Below are positions 18,035 to 27,353 of a stretch of 64,000 bases of DNA, in pieces (positions within the stretch are counted from its first letter, which is position 1; each line of letters begins with the position of its first letter). This stretch comes from Ectothiorhodospira shaposhnikovii. Lineage in GTDB: Bacteria > Pseudomonadota > Gammaproteobacteria > Ectothiorhodospirales > Ectothiorhodospiraceae. The stretch lies in NCBI RefSeq assembly GCF_022227765.1, contig NZ_JAJMLZ010000001.1, positions 186,001 through 250,000 on the forward strand. Direction: 5' to 3'. Made by a program: the position numbers and the translations under genes. The notes below the pieces were generated by a model. The model did not search any database, had not been told where the DNA came from, and saw nothing but the letters and a program-made list of their open reading frames with translations.

Positions 18035-18298
18035 TCAGGAAGCGTCATCTGCCGGGTCTTGAGGCGGTCTGCGAAATACCACCTGCCCGGAGAGATGGGG
18101 CTCGGCCCTGAGAATGTCCCGCTTGCAGAGCATCTCCACGGCGTGTTCCGCCACCTCCGGGGAGACATGACGATACTCCGGTGGCAGCCAGCAGCTGATG
18201 ATGCCCTGAAGGTTGTCGGCGGCCCCCGGATGGGCTTCCAGGTAGTCTTCTATGACTTTTGCAATGCGCTGGGGTGAGACACGGCTTGACGGGTTCAA
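18035..18298 (-). CDS. Small unknown protein upstream of the oxygenase operon
   Basis: The frame encodes about 87 residues if translation starts at TTG 18298, which has an AGAGGA ribosome-binding site; a GTG at 18349 would give 104 residues but lacks one. The product is helical (RIAKVIEDYLEAHP, EVAEHAVEMLCKRDILRA), similar in layout to a small winged-helix or partner protein, but I recognise no family. It lies between the activator gene and the promoter of the operon, in the same direction as both. Confidence 0.5.
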   Translation of the reverse strand: MNPSSRVSPQRIAKVIEDYLEAHPGAADNLQGIISCWLPPEYRHVSPEVAEHAVEMLCKRDILRAEPHLSGQVVFRRPPQDPADDAS

Positions 18299-18435
18299 GG
18301 GGGCTGTCCTCTTGGGTGCATGGGCTTTGAAAGCAAGCAACAGCCACACCAGTTTCGTTGCGGCCCTGACTCCCCGGGGGAGTGGCGCACCGTGAGTGTA
18401 CAGGCCGGTTCACCGTCATTTCCCTTGGGTCGAAC

Positions 18436-19473
18436 TCAACCCTCTGGGGCGATCTTGACCCGGTCGCCACGGATACCGTGTTTCTTGAGCAGCTTGCCAA
18501 ATGCCCTTCGCTCCTTGCCGGCCATCCGTGCCGCCAGGGTGACGTTCCCCCCTGCCCGTCGCAGCATCACCTGCAGATAGCCTTTTTCAAAGCGATCGAT
18601 CGCCTGCTTTTTGGCCTGGGTGAAGGGTATCGGGCTGTCATGGCTTGTGGCCGGGGTTGCGGCACCGGTGGGCAGTGCCGTCGGGTTGCTGAAGCAGAGG
18701 GCTTCAAGGTGAATCGGGCCTTCAAGACACAGCAGGCTGGCACGATGCATGGCATTTTCCAGTTCCCGTACGTTGCCGGGCCATGCATGATTCTTGAGCC
18801 ACTCGATCCCCTCGGAGGTAATGCCGCGGCTGCCTCGATCGTACTGGGCATCGAAATGGGCCAGGAAATAGTTTGCCAGAAGCAGGATGTCGTCACCTCG
18901 TTCGCGCAGGGGGGGAACGCACAGGGTGAGCAGGTTGAGCCGGTAATAAAGGTCCTCCCTGAACTGATTATCCTGGATCTGGCCACTCAGAGAACGGTTG
19001 CTGGCAGCGATGATCCTGACATCCGCATGGCGAAACTCCCGTCCGCCCACCAGCCGGTATTCCTGGTTTTGCAGAAAGCGCAGCAGACTGACCTGTGCGC
19101 GCAAGTCCAGGGCGTCGACCTCGTCCAGGAACAGGGTCCCGTGGCGAGCCAGTTCCACCAGCCCCGGCCGGCGTTGATGTGCGCCGGTGAAAGCGCCCCG
19201 TTCGTGGCCGAAGAGTTCGGATTCCACTAGATCGGTCGGCAGGGCGCCGCAATTCATGGGGATGAATCCAGCGCCTCTGCGTGGCCCAAGGTAATGCAGG
19301 GCTCGGGCGACCAGTTCCTTGCCGGTCCCTGTCTCCCCTTGGATCAGGACCGGTATGTCCGAATGCATGACCTGCTCTATCGCCTTCAGCAAAGTGCGAA
19401 AGGGCGGCGAGTCTCCCACCAGATGAAGGCGCCGGAACCGGTCGGCCAGATCGACGTGGCATGCAGCCGTCAT
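18436..19473 (-). CDS. Sigma-54-dependent transcriptional activator (NtrC-type AAA+)
   Basis: The 345-residue protein has a short N-terminus without receiver or sensor domain, a central AAA+ domain and a Fis-type DNA-binding end, like PspF. Walker A is GETGTGKE, the sigma-54 contact loop is GAFTGA (in FGHERGAFTGAHQ), Walker B is TLFLDEVDAL, and the helix-turn-helix is near GGNVTLAARMAGKERRAF. ATG 19473 has a GAGGT ribosome-binding site. With no sensor domain, it is probably controlled by an anti-activator or constitutively active. The nearest sigma-54-like promoter is that of the minus-strand oxygenase operon. It is divergent from the BLUF protein gene. Confidence 0.88.
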   Translation of the reverse strand: MTAACHVDLADRFRRLHLVGDSPPFRTLLKAIEQVMHSDIPVLIQGETGTGKELVARALHYLGPRRGAGFIPMNCGALPTDLVESELFGHERGAFTGAHQRRPGLVELARHGTLFLDEVDALDLRAQVSLLRFLQNQEYRLVGGREFRHADVRIIAASNRSLSGQIQDNQFREDLYYRLNLLTLCVPPLRERGDDILLLANYFLAHFDAQYDRGSRGITSEGIEWLKNHAWPGNVRELENAMHRASLLCLEGPIHLEALCFSNPTALPTGAATPATSHDSPIPFTQAKKQAIDRFEKGYLQVMLRRAGGNVTLAARMAGKERRAFGKLLKKHGIRGDRVKIAPEG

Positions 19474-19622
19474 GACCCACCTCGGAGCTTGACCTTTTAC
19501 CGAGTGTAGGTTCTGACCCGGGGGAGTCAAGGTCGAGCCGGGGCTGGGGCGGGTAATGTCGGCAGAATCAGTTATCATTGACGTGCTGATGCCTTGATGG
19601 CGCGTTACCTGGTATATCCGCC

Positions 19623-22600
19623 ATGTCCCTATCTGTCTCTGGTCCCATCCGTCTAGGTCTGATGGCCCCTCTGACCGGGATTGCCGGTCTTTATGGCGAG
19701 GAAATCTGCCGGGCCGCCCGAATGGCCGTGGACGAGGTCAACGAAAGCGGCGGCCTTCTGGGGCGTCCCCTGGCGCTGGTGGTCGAGGATGACGGCAGTC
19801 AGCCCGAAACGGCGGTGCCCGCAGCCCAGCGCCTGGTGGACGAGCATGGCTGCGCGGCCATGATCGGTAATCTCCTGTCCAATTCCCGCATTGCCGTGGC
19901 CACCCAGGTGGCCACGGCCCGGCGCGTGCCCCTGCTGAATTTTTCCTTCTATGAGGGCAGCATTCACGAGCCCTTCTTCTTCAGTTTTTCCGCCCTACCC
20001 AATCAGCAGATCGAGCCCATGATTCCATTCATGGCCCGGCGTCATGGCGTGAAGATGTTTTTTGCCGGCAATAACTACGAATGGCCCCGGGGTTCCATCG
20101 ATGCCGCCAAGCGGTCTTTGCTCGCCCTGGGGGGAGACGTGGTGGGGGAGGAGTACTTGCCCTTTGAGGCGAGTGAACAGGATCTGGCGATCCTGCTGGA
20201 GCAGGTCGGTCGATCCGGTGCCGATGTGTTCGTACCCTATTTTTCCGGTTGGGATCAGGTCAGGGTGTTCCGCCGCTGTGCCGCCCTCGGGCTGAACCGG
20301 CGCATGGCCCTGGCTACCAGCCATTTCGATGAGGTCATGGCCGGTCAGTTGTCCCGGGAAGCGCGCCAGGGAATCCATGTCGTCAACAGTTATTTCATGT
20401 CGGTGGATACCCTGGCCAACCGCGACGTTCTCCGGCGTCTGTCCGGGCTGCCGGGCATGACCGGTATCTGGCCTCGGGGTAATGGTGTCCTCACCCATTT
20501 CGGCGAAGGCACCCATGTCTGTGTGCAGGCGTTTGCCCAGGCCGTCCGGCAAGCCGGCACGTGCGCGACGGATGCATTGTGTTCAGCCCTTGCCCGTGTG
20601 CGGGTATCGGCACCTCAGGGGCAAGTGAGTATGGACCCGGTACTGCGACATGCCGAGATCAACGCCTATCTGGCACGCAGCAATGGTAACGGTGGTTTCA
20701 GCATCATTGAAAGCTTCGGTCCCATTCCCCCGGAGATTCCTGAACGCTATCGGTCCTCTTCCCCGGTACCCGGTTTGCCGCCGCGGACTCCGCTCGGTGC
20801 GTTCAAGACCACCGAGACGGTTGATCGGGCAGTGGGCGGGTTGGCCCGGCACATCCTGGCCTGGGCGGATATCGCGATCCTGACGGCGGATGCGCAGGGA
20901 ATCCTGACCCACGTCAACCGGCGGGCCTGTGAACTGTTCGGCTATGAGGACGGCGAACTGATCGGGCAGTCCGTGCATCTGCTGGTGCCGCCGCACCTGC
21001 GGGAACGTCATGCGCTGTTTTACCGGCGATTCCTCGAAGGCCCGGAAGATGAGCGGCGGATGGCGGAGCGGTCGGAAATCACCGGATATCACAAGGATGG
21101 CAGTTTCCTGTCCCTGGAGGCTTCCATTGCCAAGTTCCATCAGCAAGGCGCCTGGAATCTGGTGGTGACCGTGCTGGATATCTCGGCGCGCAAGCAGGCG
21201 GAGAAGGAACTGCTCTGGCGCGCCACCCATGACGTCCTCACCGGCTTGCCCAACCGTGCCCTGATGCATGAGCGCCTGAGTAACGCCCTGGCACGCTCCC
21301 GCCGCCATGGTCTGAACGTCGCCCTGCTGCATCTGGGGCTGGATGGGTTCAAGCTGATCAATGACAGTCATGACCGGCAGACCGGTGATGCGTTGCTGAT
21401 GGCGGTGACTCGACGTTTGCTGGAACAGGTCCGTCCCGGCGATACGGTGGCCCGCCTGGCCGGAGATGAGTTTGCGATCCTGGCGGAGCAGGTGGGTCAG
21501 CCGGCGGCCATCGCCGGTCTTGCCGAGCGCCTCAACGAGGCCATGCGCCAGCCGTTCGAGGTCAACGGAGTGCCGGTGATCGTGACCGCCAGCATCGGGG
21601 TGGCGACGGGGCAGGGCAGCACTCACAGTGCCGATGATGTCATGCGCTGCGCGGAGACGGCGTTGCATGCCCTCAAGCAGAAAGGGCGCGACGGTTGGCA
21701 ATTTTTCAATGACTATCAGCATCACCAGGCCTTGCAGCGGCTGAACGTGACCCTGGGGTTGCGGGGTGCCATCGAGAATCAGGAATTGCAGGCCCGCTTC
21801 CAGCCCATCCTGTCTTCGGATCGCGGGCGGATTGTCGGGGCTGAACTGCTGCTGCGCTGGTTTCCTCCCCAGGGGGAAGTGTCTCCGGCCGTCTTCATCC
21901 CCATCGCCGAGATGAGCGGTGCCATTTTGCCCATCGGCCTTTGGGTGTTTCGGGCCGGATGCCTGGCCGAAGTGGAGTGGCGCCGTCGTTGGGGAACGCA
22001 CGCACCGTATGTCTCGGTCAACCTCTCCGCCCGCCAGTTGAGTGACGAGTCTCTGGTGGATGACATGTCTCGCGTGCTGCGGGAAACCGAGGCCGATCCG
22101 TCCCGTATTGTGCTGGAGGTGACGGAGACGGCATTGATGGCGGATATCGACGCCAATCTTCTGGTGCTTCGCCGGCTGGCGGATCTGGGGCTGCGCCTGG
22201 CCGTGGATGATTTCGGCACGGGGTATTCCTCTTTGGCTCAGCTGACGCGTCTGCCGGTCAGCATTCTGAAGATTGACCGTGCCTTCGTGGATGGGATCGA
22301 AACCCGTCATGAGAGCCGCGCGGTGGTCAGGGCCGTCATCGGCCTGGGACGGTCGCTGGGGTTGACCCTGGTGGCGGAAGGGGTGGAGACCCAGGGGCAG
22401 CATCTGGAACTGCTCAACGGGGGATGCGGGTTGTTTCAGGGATATCTGTTTCACGCCCCCATGAAGCCGGAGGATTTCGTGCGCCTGATGGATGCACAGT
22501 CTGATTTTGATCATGGGGAGGATCAGGGCGAGGAAAGTTTCGTGCTGTATGTCAGTCGTACCGTCGAGCCGCTGGATGGCGATTCCCTGCAGGCGATTTT

Positions 22601-22982
22601 GCGAACCGCGCGCACCGCCAATGCCCGCTCCGGCGTGACCGGATTTCTGATTTATCAGGATGGCCAGTTCATGCAGATGTTGGAGGGGCCCAGGGCGCAG
22701 GTGGATGCGACGATGGCACGGATCCGTCTGGATCCCCGGCATGAGGATGTTCGCATCGTGGCGGAGGGGGAGATACGTTCAAGGGTGTTTTCGGACTGGA
22801 GCATGGGCTTCCAGGACATGTCCCGATCCGCGGGGGAACTGGATTTCAGCCAGTGGCAGCGCCGCACCATCAGCCTGCTGGAACTGGCCGAGGACGCCCA
22901 TACCTGCTATGCCTATATTTCAGCGTTTGCCGGCAAGGCCGATACAGGTTTGGAAAGGGCTTATCCGACGGATGCGGAATAA
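19623..22982 (+). CDS. Five-domain signalling protein: substrate-binding, PAS, GGDEF, EAL and BLUF
   Basis: The 1119-residue protein probably senses a small ligand and blue light and controls cyclic di-GMP. Residues about 10-360 resemble the amide/urea-type periplasmic-binding fold (AmiC/FmdD-like: RLGLMAPLTGIAGLYGEE) but carry no signal peptide. PAS is about 410-530, GGDEF 535-700, EAL 715-965, BLUF 970-1065. The GGDEF site is AGDEF (613-617) with an intact I-site (R-P-G-D). The EAL domain keeps E-x-L-x-R (ELLLR, Glu741), DDFGTGYSS and EGVET, so phosphodiesterase activity is likely. BLUF has Tyr976, Asn1000, Gln1018, Trp1059 and Met1061, spaced exactly as AppA Y21, N45, Q63, W104 and M106. 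No membrane helix is seen. Confidence 0.85.
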   Translation: MSLSVSGPIRLGLMAPLTGIAGLYGEEICRAARMAVDEVNESGGLLGRPLALVVEDDGSQPETAVPAAQRLVDEHGCAAMIGNLLSNSRIAVATQVATARRVPLLNFSFYEGSIHEPFFFSFSALPNQQIEPMIPFMARRHGVKMFFAGNNYEWPRGSIDAAKRSLLALGGDVVGEEYLPFEASEQDLAILLEQVGRSGADVFVPYFSGWDQVRVFRRCAALGLNRRMALATSHFDEVMAGQLSREARQGIHVVNSYFMSVDTLANRDVLRRLSGLPGMTGIWPRGNGVLTHFGEGTHVCVQAFAQAVRQAGTCATDALCSALARVRVSAPQGQVSMDPVLRHAEINAYLARSNGNGGFSIIESFGPIPPEIPERYRSSSPVPGLPPRTPLGAFKTTETVDRAVGGLARHILAWADIAILTADAQGILTHVNRRACELFGYEDGELIGQSVHLLVPPHLRERHALFYRRFLEGPEDERRMAERSEITGYHKDGSFLSLEASIAKFHQQGAWNLVVTVLDISARKQAEKELLWRATHDVLTGLPNRALMHERLSNALARSRRHGLNVALLHLGLDGFKLINDSHDRQTGDALLMAVTRRLLEQVRPGDTVARLAGDEFAILAEQVGQPAAIAGLAERLNEAMRQPFEVNGVPVIVTASIGVATGQGSTHSADDVMRCAETALHALKQKGRDGWQFFNDYQHHQALQRLNVTLGLRGAIENQELQARFQPILSSDRGRIVGAELLLRWFPPQGEVSPAVFIPIAEMSGAILPIGLWVFRAGCLAEVEWRRRWGTHAPYVSVNLSARQLSDESLVDDMSRVLRETEADPSRIVLEVTETALMADIDANLLVLRRLADLGLRLAVDDFGTGYSSLAQLTRLPVSILKIDRAFVDGIETRHESRAVVRAVIGLGRSLGLTLVAEGVETQGQHLELLNGGCGLFQGYLFHAPMKPEDFVRLMDAQSDFDHGEDQGEESFVLYVSRTVEPLDGDSLQAILRTARTANARSGVTGFLIYQDGQFMQMLEGPRAQVDATMARIRLDPRHEDVRIVAEGEIRSRVFSDWSMGFQDMSRSAGELDFSQWQRRTISLLELAEDAHTCYAYISAFAGKADTGLERAYPTDAE

Positions 22983-23298
22983 TCACCACCAAGCGGCATT
23001 GTACGCGCGGAAACCGGGTGTAAAATTTAGAATCATTATTAAAGTGGTGGATCAGGGATCTTTGGTTTGAAATCTCAACTCATTGATTTTAATTGTTATT
23101 AAAAGAATCATGCTCATTCAGATACCGGCTTAATGTTGGGAGTGCCGGTCTCGGAATGGTGGCTGTGCGCGTGTACTGACGGTGGTACGCGGTTTACCGC
23201 ACCGGGATGGGATGCCTGTGAATGCATCGTTCCCACGCAAGTGGGAATCCAGTGACAGTCTGAATCTTCCTGACTCTCGCCTTTCAAGGGCCGACACC
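22983..23298. other. AT-rich intergenic region with a small hairpin element
   Basis: This 316-bp gap lies between the BLUF protein gene and the chemoreceptor gene. The first half is AT-rich (GAATCAT occurs twice, each beside an ATTAAA run) and may hold the chemoreceptor promoter, but I see no clear -35/-10 pair. The hairpin at 23230-23247 is listed separately. Confidence 0.5.
23230..23256 (+). repeat. REP-like hairpin element, single copy
   Basis: TTCCCACGCAAGTGGGAATC forms a 7-bp stem with a GCAA loop and is followed by CAGTGAC. The same pattern (hairpin then ATCCAGTGAC) recurs at 30011-30080. It is in the upstream part of an open frame before the chemoreceptor gene, and is not part of the gene. 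Confidence 0.5.
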
Positions 23299-24954
23299 AT
23301 GTGGAATCACCTGACCATCCGCACGCGCTTGATCGCCGTCACCGTGACCCTGCTGATCCTGATCGGTGTGGCCAGCTTGCTCATCGCCAGTCAGGGGGCT
23401 GGACGCATGGGCCACGTATTGGTGGACCATACCTTGAGGATGAAGATCGAAGGTGACATCTGGTCGGCGGGAAATTACGTCGCCGGCGAGTGGGGCACGC
23501 TGCGACTGGTGGACGGGAAACTGGTGGATGCCCAGGGCAGGCCGATCAATGACCGTTTCGAGGTGGTGGACAGGCTGGGGCAGGAGCTGGGTGTGCTGGC
23601 AACGGTATTTGCCCGGGACGGCAGGGACTTCACTCGGGTGACCACCAGTATCCGCCTGCCCGATGGGCGTCGCGCCGTGGGCACCCAATTGGGAGAGGCC
23701 AGTTCGGCCTTTGTGCCTGTTTCGGCAGGGCAGCGCTACATCGGTGAGGCCCAGATCCTCGGCGTATCCCATCTCACGGTCTATGAGCCGATCAAGGACG
23801 CCTCCAATCAGGTCATCGGCATCCTGTTCCTGGGCATTCCGCGACAGCAGATCGATGCCATCGTCAGTCAGGGCGTGAACCAGATGGTGACCCGCCTGGT
23901 GATGGGTATCTTGTTGCTGGTGGCGGTCGGAGTGGTCGTGGCCATTCTTCTGGCCCGGGTTATTGTCGGTCCCATCCTCCAGTTGTCCAATGCCCTCCAC
24001 GACATTTCCCGGGGGGAGGGAGATCTGACGCGACAACTGGATGCCCGAGGGCGGGATGAGCTGTCCGAGTTGGCCAGGGCCTTCAACGAATTTGTCGGCA
24101 AGATCCGCGAACTGGTCCGGCAGGCAAGCGCGGCGTCCAGCCAGCTGGCGGCGGCGGCCGAGGAGTTATCCAGTACCACGGAGGCCACCCGCGAGCAGGT
24201 TCGGCGCCAGCACTCCGAAACCGATCAGGTGGCCACGGCCATGAACCAGATGACGGCCACGGTGCACGAGGTCTCCCGCAACGCTTCCGAGGCGGCGCAT
24301 GCGGCGGCTTCCACGCGTCGGGAAGCCGCCGAGGGTGAGAAGGAGGTCAAGGAGACGATCCGTGCCATCGAGGCGCTGGCCAGGGAGGTGGAGAATGCCT
24401 CCCAGGTGATTACCCGGCTGTCCGAGGACAGTGACGATATCGGCAAGGTGCTGGAAGTGATTCGGGGCATTGCCGAACAGACCAATCTGCTGGCCCTGAA
24501 TGCCGCCATCGAGGCCGCCCGGGCCGGTGAGCAGGGCAGGGGATTTGCGGTGGTGGCCGATGAAGTGAGAACCCTGGCCAGCCGGACCCAGACCTCCACC
24601 ACGGAGATCCAGGCCATGATCGAGCGACTGCAGTCGGGCGCCTCCGGCGCGGTGAAAGCCATGGAGGAAGGCCGGGGCAGGGCGCGTCAGAGCGTGACCC
24701 AGGCCGCCCGTGCCGGTGAGTCGCTCAAGGTCATCAGCGGCGCCGTCAACAATATCAATGACATGAATGCCCAGATCGCCAGTGCCGCCGAGGAGCAGTC
24801 GGCCGTGACCGAGGAGATCAACCGCAATATCACCAATATTGCCCAGGCCGTGGAGCAGACTTCATCCGGTTCCGATCAGATTGCCCTGGCCAGCGACGAG
24901 CTGGCCAGGCTGGCGGCGGATTTGCAGAACCTGGTGGGGCGATTCAAGGTTTGA
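23299..24954 (+). CDS. Methyl-accepting chemotaxis protein with single-Cache sensor
   Basis: The 551-residue protein is a transmembrane chemoreceptor. An N-terminal helix (about 7-30) and a second (about 205-230) flank a periplasmic Cache-type domain ([44 protein letters not shown] in two parts). A HAMP domain follows (about 230-285), then the signalling domain with the hairpin tip [21 protein letters not shown] chose ATG 23299 because the membrane helix starts there; the longer upstream frame only translates the hairpin repeat. No CheB/CheR docking pentapeptide is visible at the C-terminus. The stop is 4 bp from the converging soxB stop. Confidence 0.9.
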   Translation: MWNHLTIRTRLIAVTVTLLILIGVASLLIASQGAGRMGHVLVDHTLRMKIEGDIWSAGNYVAGEWGTLRLVDGKLVDAQGRPINDRFEVVDRLGQELGVLATVFARDGRDFTRVTTSIRLPDGRRAVGTQLGEASSAFVPVSAGQRYIGEAQILGVSHLTVYEPIKDASNQVIGILFLGIPRQQIDAIVSQGVNQMVTRLVMGILLLVAVGVVVAILLARVIVGPILQLSNALHDISRGEGDLTRQLDARGRDELSELARAFNEFVGKIRELVRQASAASSQLAAAAEELSSTTEATREQVRRQHSETDQVATAMNQMTATVHEVSRNASEAAHAAASTRREAAEGEKEVKETIRAIEALAREVENASQVITRLSEDSDDIGKVLEVIRGIAEQTNLLALNAAIEAARAGEQGRGFAVVADEVRTLASRTQTSTTEIQAMIERLQSGASGAVKAMEEGRGRARQSVTQAARAGESLKVISGAVNNINDMNAQIASAAEEQSAVTEEINRNITNIAQAVEQTSSGSDQIALASDELARLAADLQNLVGRFKV

Positions 24955-24958
24955 TGTT

Positions 24959-26746
24959 TTACGCGGCAATACCGGGATTGCCGTCCACGCCCTTGAGCAC
25001 CGGCTCGTTGAGGTCGGTGATGCGTACGGTTTGGTGGTCCCGCAGATAATCGGCTACCACGTCCCAGATCTTGCGGCCGGTGTCTCCCATCGGCTGTTCC
25101 TGCACGCTGGCCCAGCCCGCCACCACATAGGTGCCGTTCGGGTCGATGGGCTTGCCGTCCAGTTCCATGGCCGTGATGCGTTCGCCGATGTCCCGGGTGG
25201 GGTCGATGGCATAGCGCAGTCCGCCCACGCGCACCATGTCGCCGCCCTGCTGGTAGAACGGATCCTTGTTGAACAGGTTGTCGGCTACGTCTTCAAGGAT
25301 GGTCTTGATCATCTCGCCGCGCATTTCATTGCGGGTCACCGCCGGGTAGGTGAGTCCGGTCTGGTCCATCACATGCTCGAAGGTGATGGGCATGCCCGGC
25401 AGGACGGTGGTGCCCCAGCGGAAGCCGGGAGAAAACGAGATCTGGGCGTCCACCTGTTCCATCAGGGCATCGCAGATGAGTTGGTCGAAGGTGCCGTTGA
25501 AGTTGCCGCGGCGGTAGAGCAGGTCGTCGCTGACCGCCAGCGCCTCGCCCAGCTTGTCCGCCATGCGGAAGGTCTCGCCGTCGAAGGTGACGGTGCGATG
25601 GCGCAGGTCTTCGATGTATCGGCTCATCTCCGGGTCGGGGTCGATCAGGTTGGCGAACACCGGCAGCAGATGGTAACGGTATCCCTCGATCCGGCCGTTG
25701 GCGAAGTTCAGGTCCAGGACGGCGAGGAATTTGCCGTTGGAGCCGCCATTGGTGACCAGGCAGGTGCCGCCGGCGGGGGTTCTGACTTCCAGGGGGGCCG
25801 GGACCGCATCATGGGTGTGACCGCCCATGATGGCATCGATGCCGTTGACCAGTCCGGCCATCTTGATGTCCACGTCCATGCCGTTGTGGGACAGCACCAC
25901 CACCACCTCGGCGCCTTCGGCACGGGCCTGATCGACACTTTCCTGCATCTCCCGATGCCGGATGCCGAAGGACCACTCCGGCATCAAGTGCCTGGGATTG
26001 GCGATGGGGGTGTAGGGGAAGGCCTGGCCGATCACTGCCACGTTGACGCCGTTGATCTCGCGGATCACATAGGGCTTGAAGACTCGCTCCTCCCAGTCCA
26101 CGTCCACCACGTTCTGGGCCACGAAGTCGATGCGTCCGGCAAAGTCGTTCCGCAGGATTTCCTGTACCCGGTCGGCGCCGAAGGTGTATTCCCAGTGACC
26201 GGTCATGATGTCCACGCCCAGCAGTAGTTGGGCGTCCACCATGTCCTGGGCATGGGTCCAGACGCCGGTGCCGGAACCGCCACCCCAGGTGTCACCGCCG
26301 TCCAGGAGCAGGGCACCGGGGCGCTGGGCGCGGATGTGCTTGACCAGGGTGGCCAGGTGGGCAAATCCGCCCACGCGGCCGTACTGCTCCGCCAGGTGGA
26401 CAAAATCCAGGTGAGTATAGGCATGGGACCAGAGGTTGGGGTGTTCCAGGCCGTAGTGGTTCAGCAGATGCCGGCCCACCAGGTGAGGTGGGCGGCCCTG
26501 CATTTCGCCGATGCCCAGGTTGACGTGGGGCTCGCGAAAGTACACGGGCAGCAACTGGCCGTGGCAGTCGGTGTAGTGCAGCAGCGAGACATTGCCGTAG
26601 GGGCGCAGCTCATAGGGACTGCCGGTGGCATCCGGGCGGGGCAGGGTAGCGCCGTTGCCGTTGCCACGACCGCAGGCGGACAGGGCGAATCCGGCCATGC
26701 CGGCGGCACTCAGTACCTGGAGAAATTCTCTGCGGGTCAGGTTCAT
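24959..26746 (-). CDS. soxB: SoxB, dimanganese thiosulfohydrolase
   Basis: The 595-residue periplasmic enzyme hydrolyses the sulfate group from SoxY-bound thiosulfate intermediates. A Tat signal (TRREFLQVLSAAGMAGFAL) is followed by a lipobox-like SACG. Metallophosphatase motifs appear in order: LLHYTDCHGQLLP, LLDGGDTWGGGSGTG, MTGHWEYTFG, LSHNGMDVD and MGGHTHDAVP. These supply the dimanganese ligands. It is transcribed after soxY and soxZ on the minus strand, but separated by 240 bp and a terminator-like hairpin. soxXA and soxCD are not in the window. Confidence 0.96.
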   Translation of the reverse strand: MNLTRREFLQVLSAAGMAGFALSACGRGNGNGATLPRPDATGSPYELRPYGNVSLLHYTDCHGQLLPVYFREPHVNLGIGEMQGRPPHLVGRHLLNHYGLEHPNLWSHAYTHLDFVHLAEQYGRVGGFAHLATLVKHIRAQRPGALLLDGGDTWGGGSGTGVWTHAQDMVDAQLLLGVDIMTGHWEYTFGADRVQEILRNDFAGRIDFVAQNVVDVDWEERVFKPYVIREINGVNVAVIGQAFPYTPIANPRHLMPEWSFGIRHREMQESVDQARAEGAEVVVVLSHNGMDVDIKMAGLVNGIDAIMGGHTHDAVPAPLEVRTPAGGTCLVTNGGSNGKFLAVLDLNFANGRIEGYRYHLLPVFANLIDPDPEMSRYIEDLRHRTVTFDGETFRMADKLGEALAVSDDLLYRRGNFNGTFDQLICDALMEQVDAQISFSPGFRWGTTVLPGMPITFEHVMDQTGLTYPAVTRNEMRGEMIKTILEDVADNLFNKDPFYQQGGDMVRVGGLRYAIDPTRDIGERITAMELDGKPIDPNGTYVVAGWASVQEQPMGDTGRKIWDVVADYLRDHQTVRITDLNEPVLKGVDGNPGIAA

Positions 26747-26791
26747 GCCTTCTCCTCACACGATGATTGAACGCGGGCCGGCGGATCCCGG

Positions 26792-26821
26792 CCAAAAGAA
26801 AGCCCGGCTTTTACCGGGCTT
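26792..26821 (-). terminator. Terminator or attenuator between soxZ and soxB
   Basis: AAGCCCGG and CCGGGCTT form an 8-bp stem with a 6-base loop; on the minus strand it is followed by TTTCTTTT. This would stop or reduce transcripts from soxYZ before soxB. Confidence 0.6.
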
Positions 26822-26988
26822 GCTGAATCTGGCAGGTGTCGTTTTATGTGTTCCTGCCTGGACCTGTGCCGGTCACCCGGGTCTGGTCTCTGTATTCCTC
26901 TTTGGTGGTGGTCACGGTCTAACCGGGACCCTTGGCGCGACAAACCTCCTGCGTACTTCCGTTCTACTGATGACTGATCTTCTTTGGA

Positions 26989-27297
26989 TCAGCTGATGCG
27001 GACTTCGGTGGTGTCCGAATCACCCTTGTTGTCCACCCAGGAAAGCTTCAGGGTGTCGCCGGCGGCGGCCCCTTCGAACTGGAAGGACAGATAAGGGTTA
27101 CGGGAAATGGCGGGACCCCAGTTGGCGGTCAGTACATGCTTGCCGTTGCACTCGGCCTTGACCTCGGTGATGAAATGGGCGGGAATGGTGTTGCCGCCCT
27201 GGTCCCGGCGCTGGCCGGTTTCCATGGGGTGACTGATGAGGGCACGCACATTGGTGACGCCGCCTTCGATCTGGGCTCGGACTCGGATGCTGGACAT
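26989..27297 (-). CDS. soxZ: SoxZ, sulfur carrier partner of SoxY
   Basis: This 102-residue protein binds SoxY to form the SoxYZ carrier. It opens SSIRVRAQIEGGVTNVRALI and has SHPMETGQRRDQGGNTIPAH, characteristic of SoxZ, and an immunoglobulin-like C-terminus ending EVRIS. No signal peptide is visible, as expected, since SoxZ is exported with SoxY. It lies 56 bp after soxY. Confidence 0.95.
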   Translation of the reverse strand: MSSIRVRAQIEGGVTNVRALISHPMETGQRRDQGGNTIPAHFITEVKAECNGKHVLTANWGPAISRNPYLSFQFEGAAAGDTLKLSWVDNKGDSDTTEVRIS

Positions 27298-27353
27298 GGT
27301 GCTTTCTCCTGCGAATTCGCCTTGATGCCTCGGTTGCCGGGGGCTTGCCTTGC

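Noticed and set aside
23182-23298. N-terminal extension of the chemoreceptor (reads [10 protein letters not shown])
   Set aside because: It is the translation of the REP-like hairpin; the membrane helix begins at ATG 23299.
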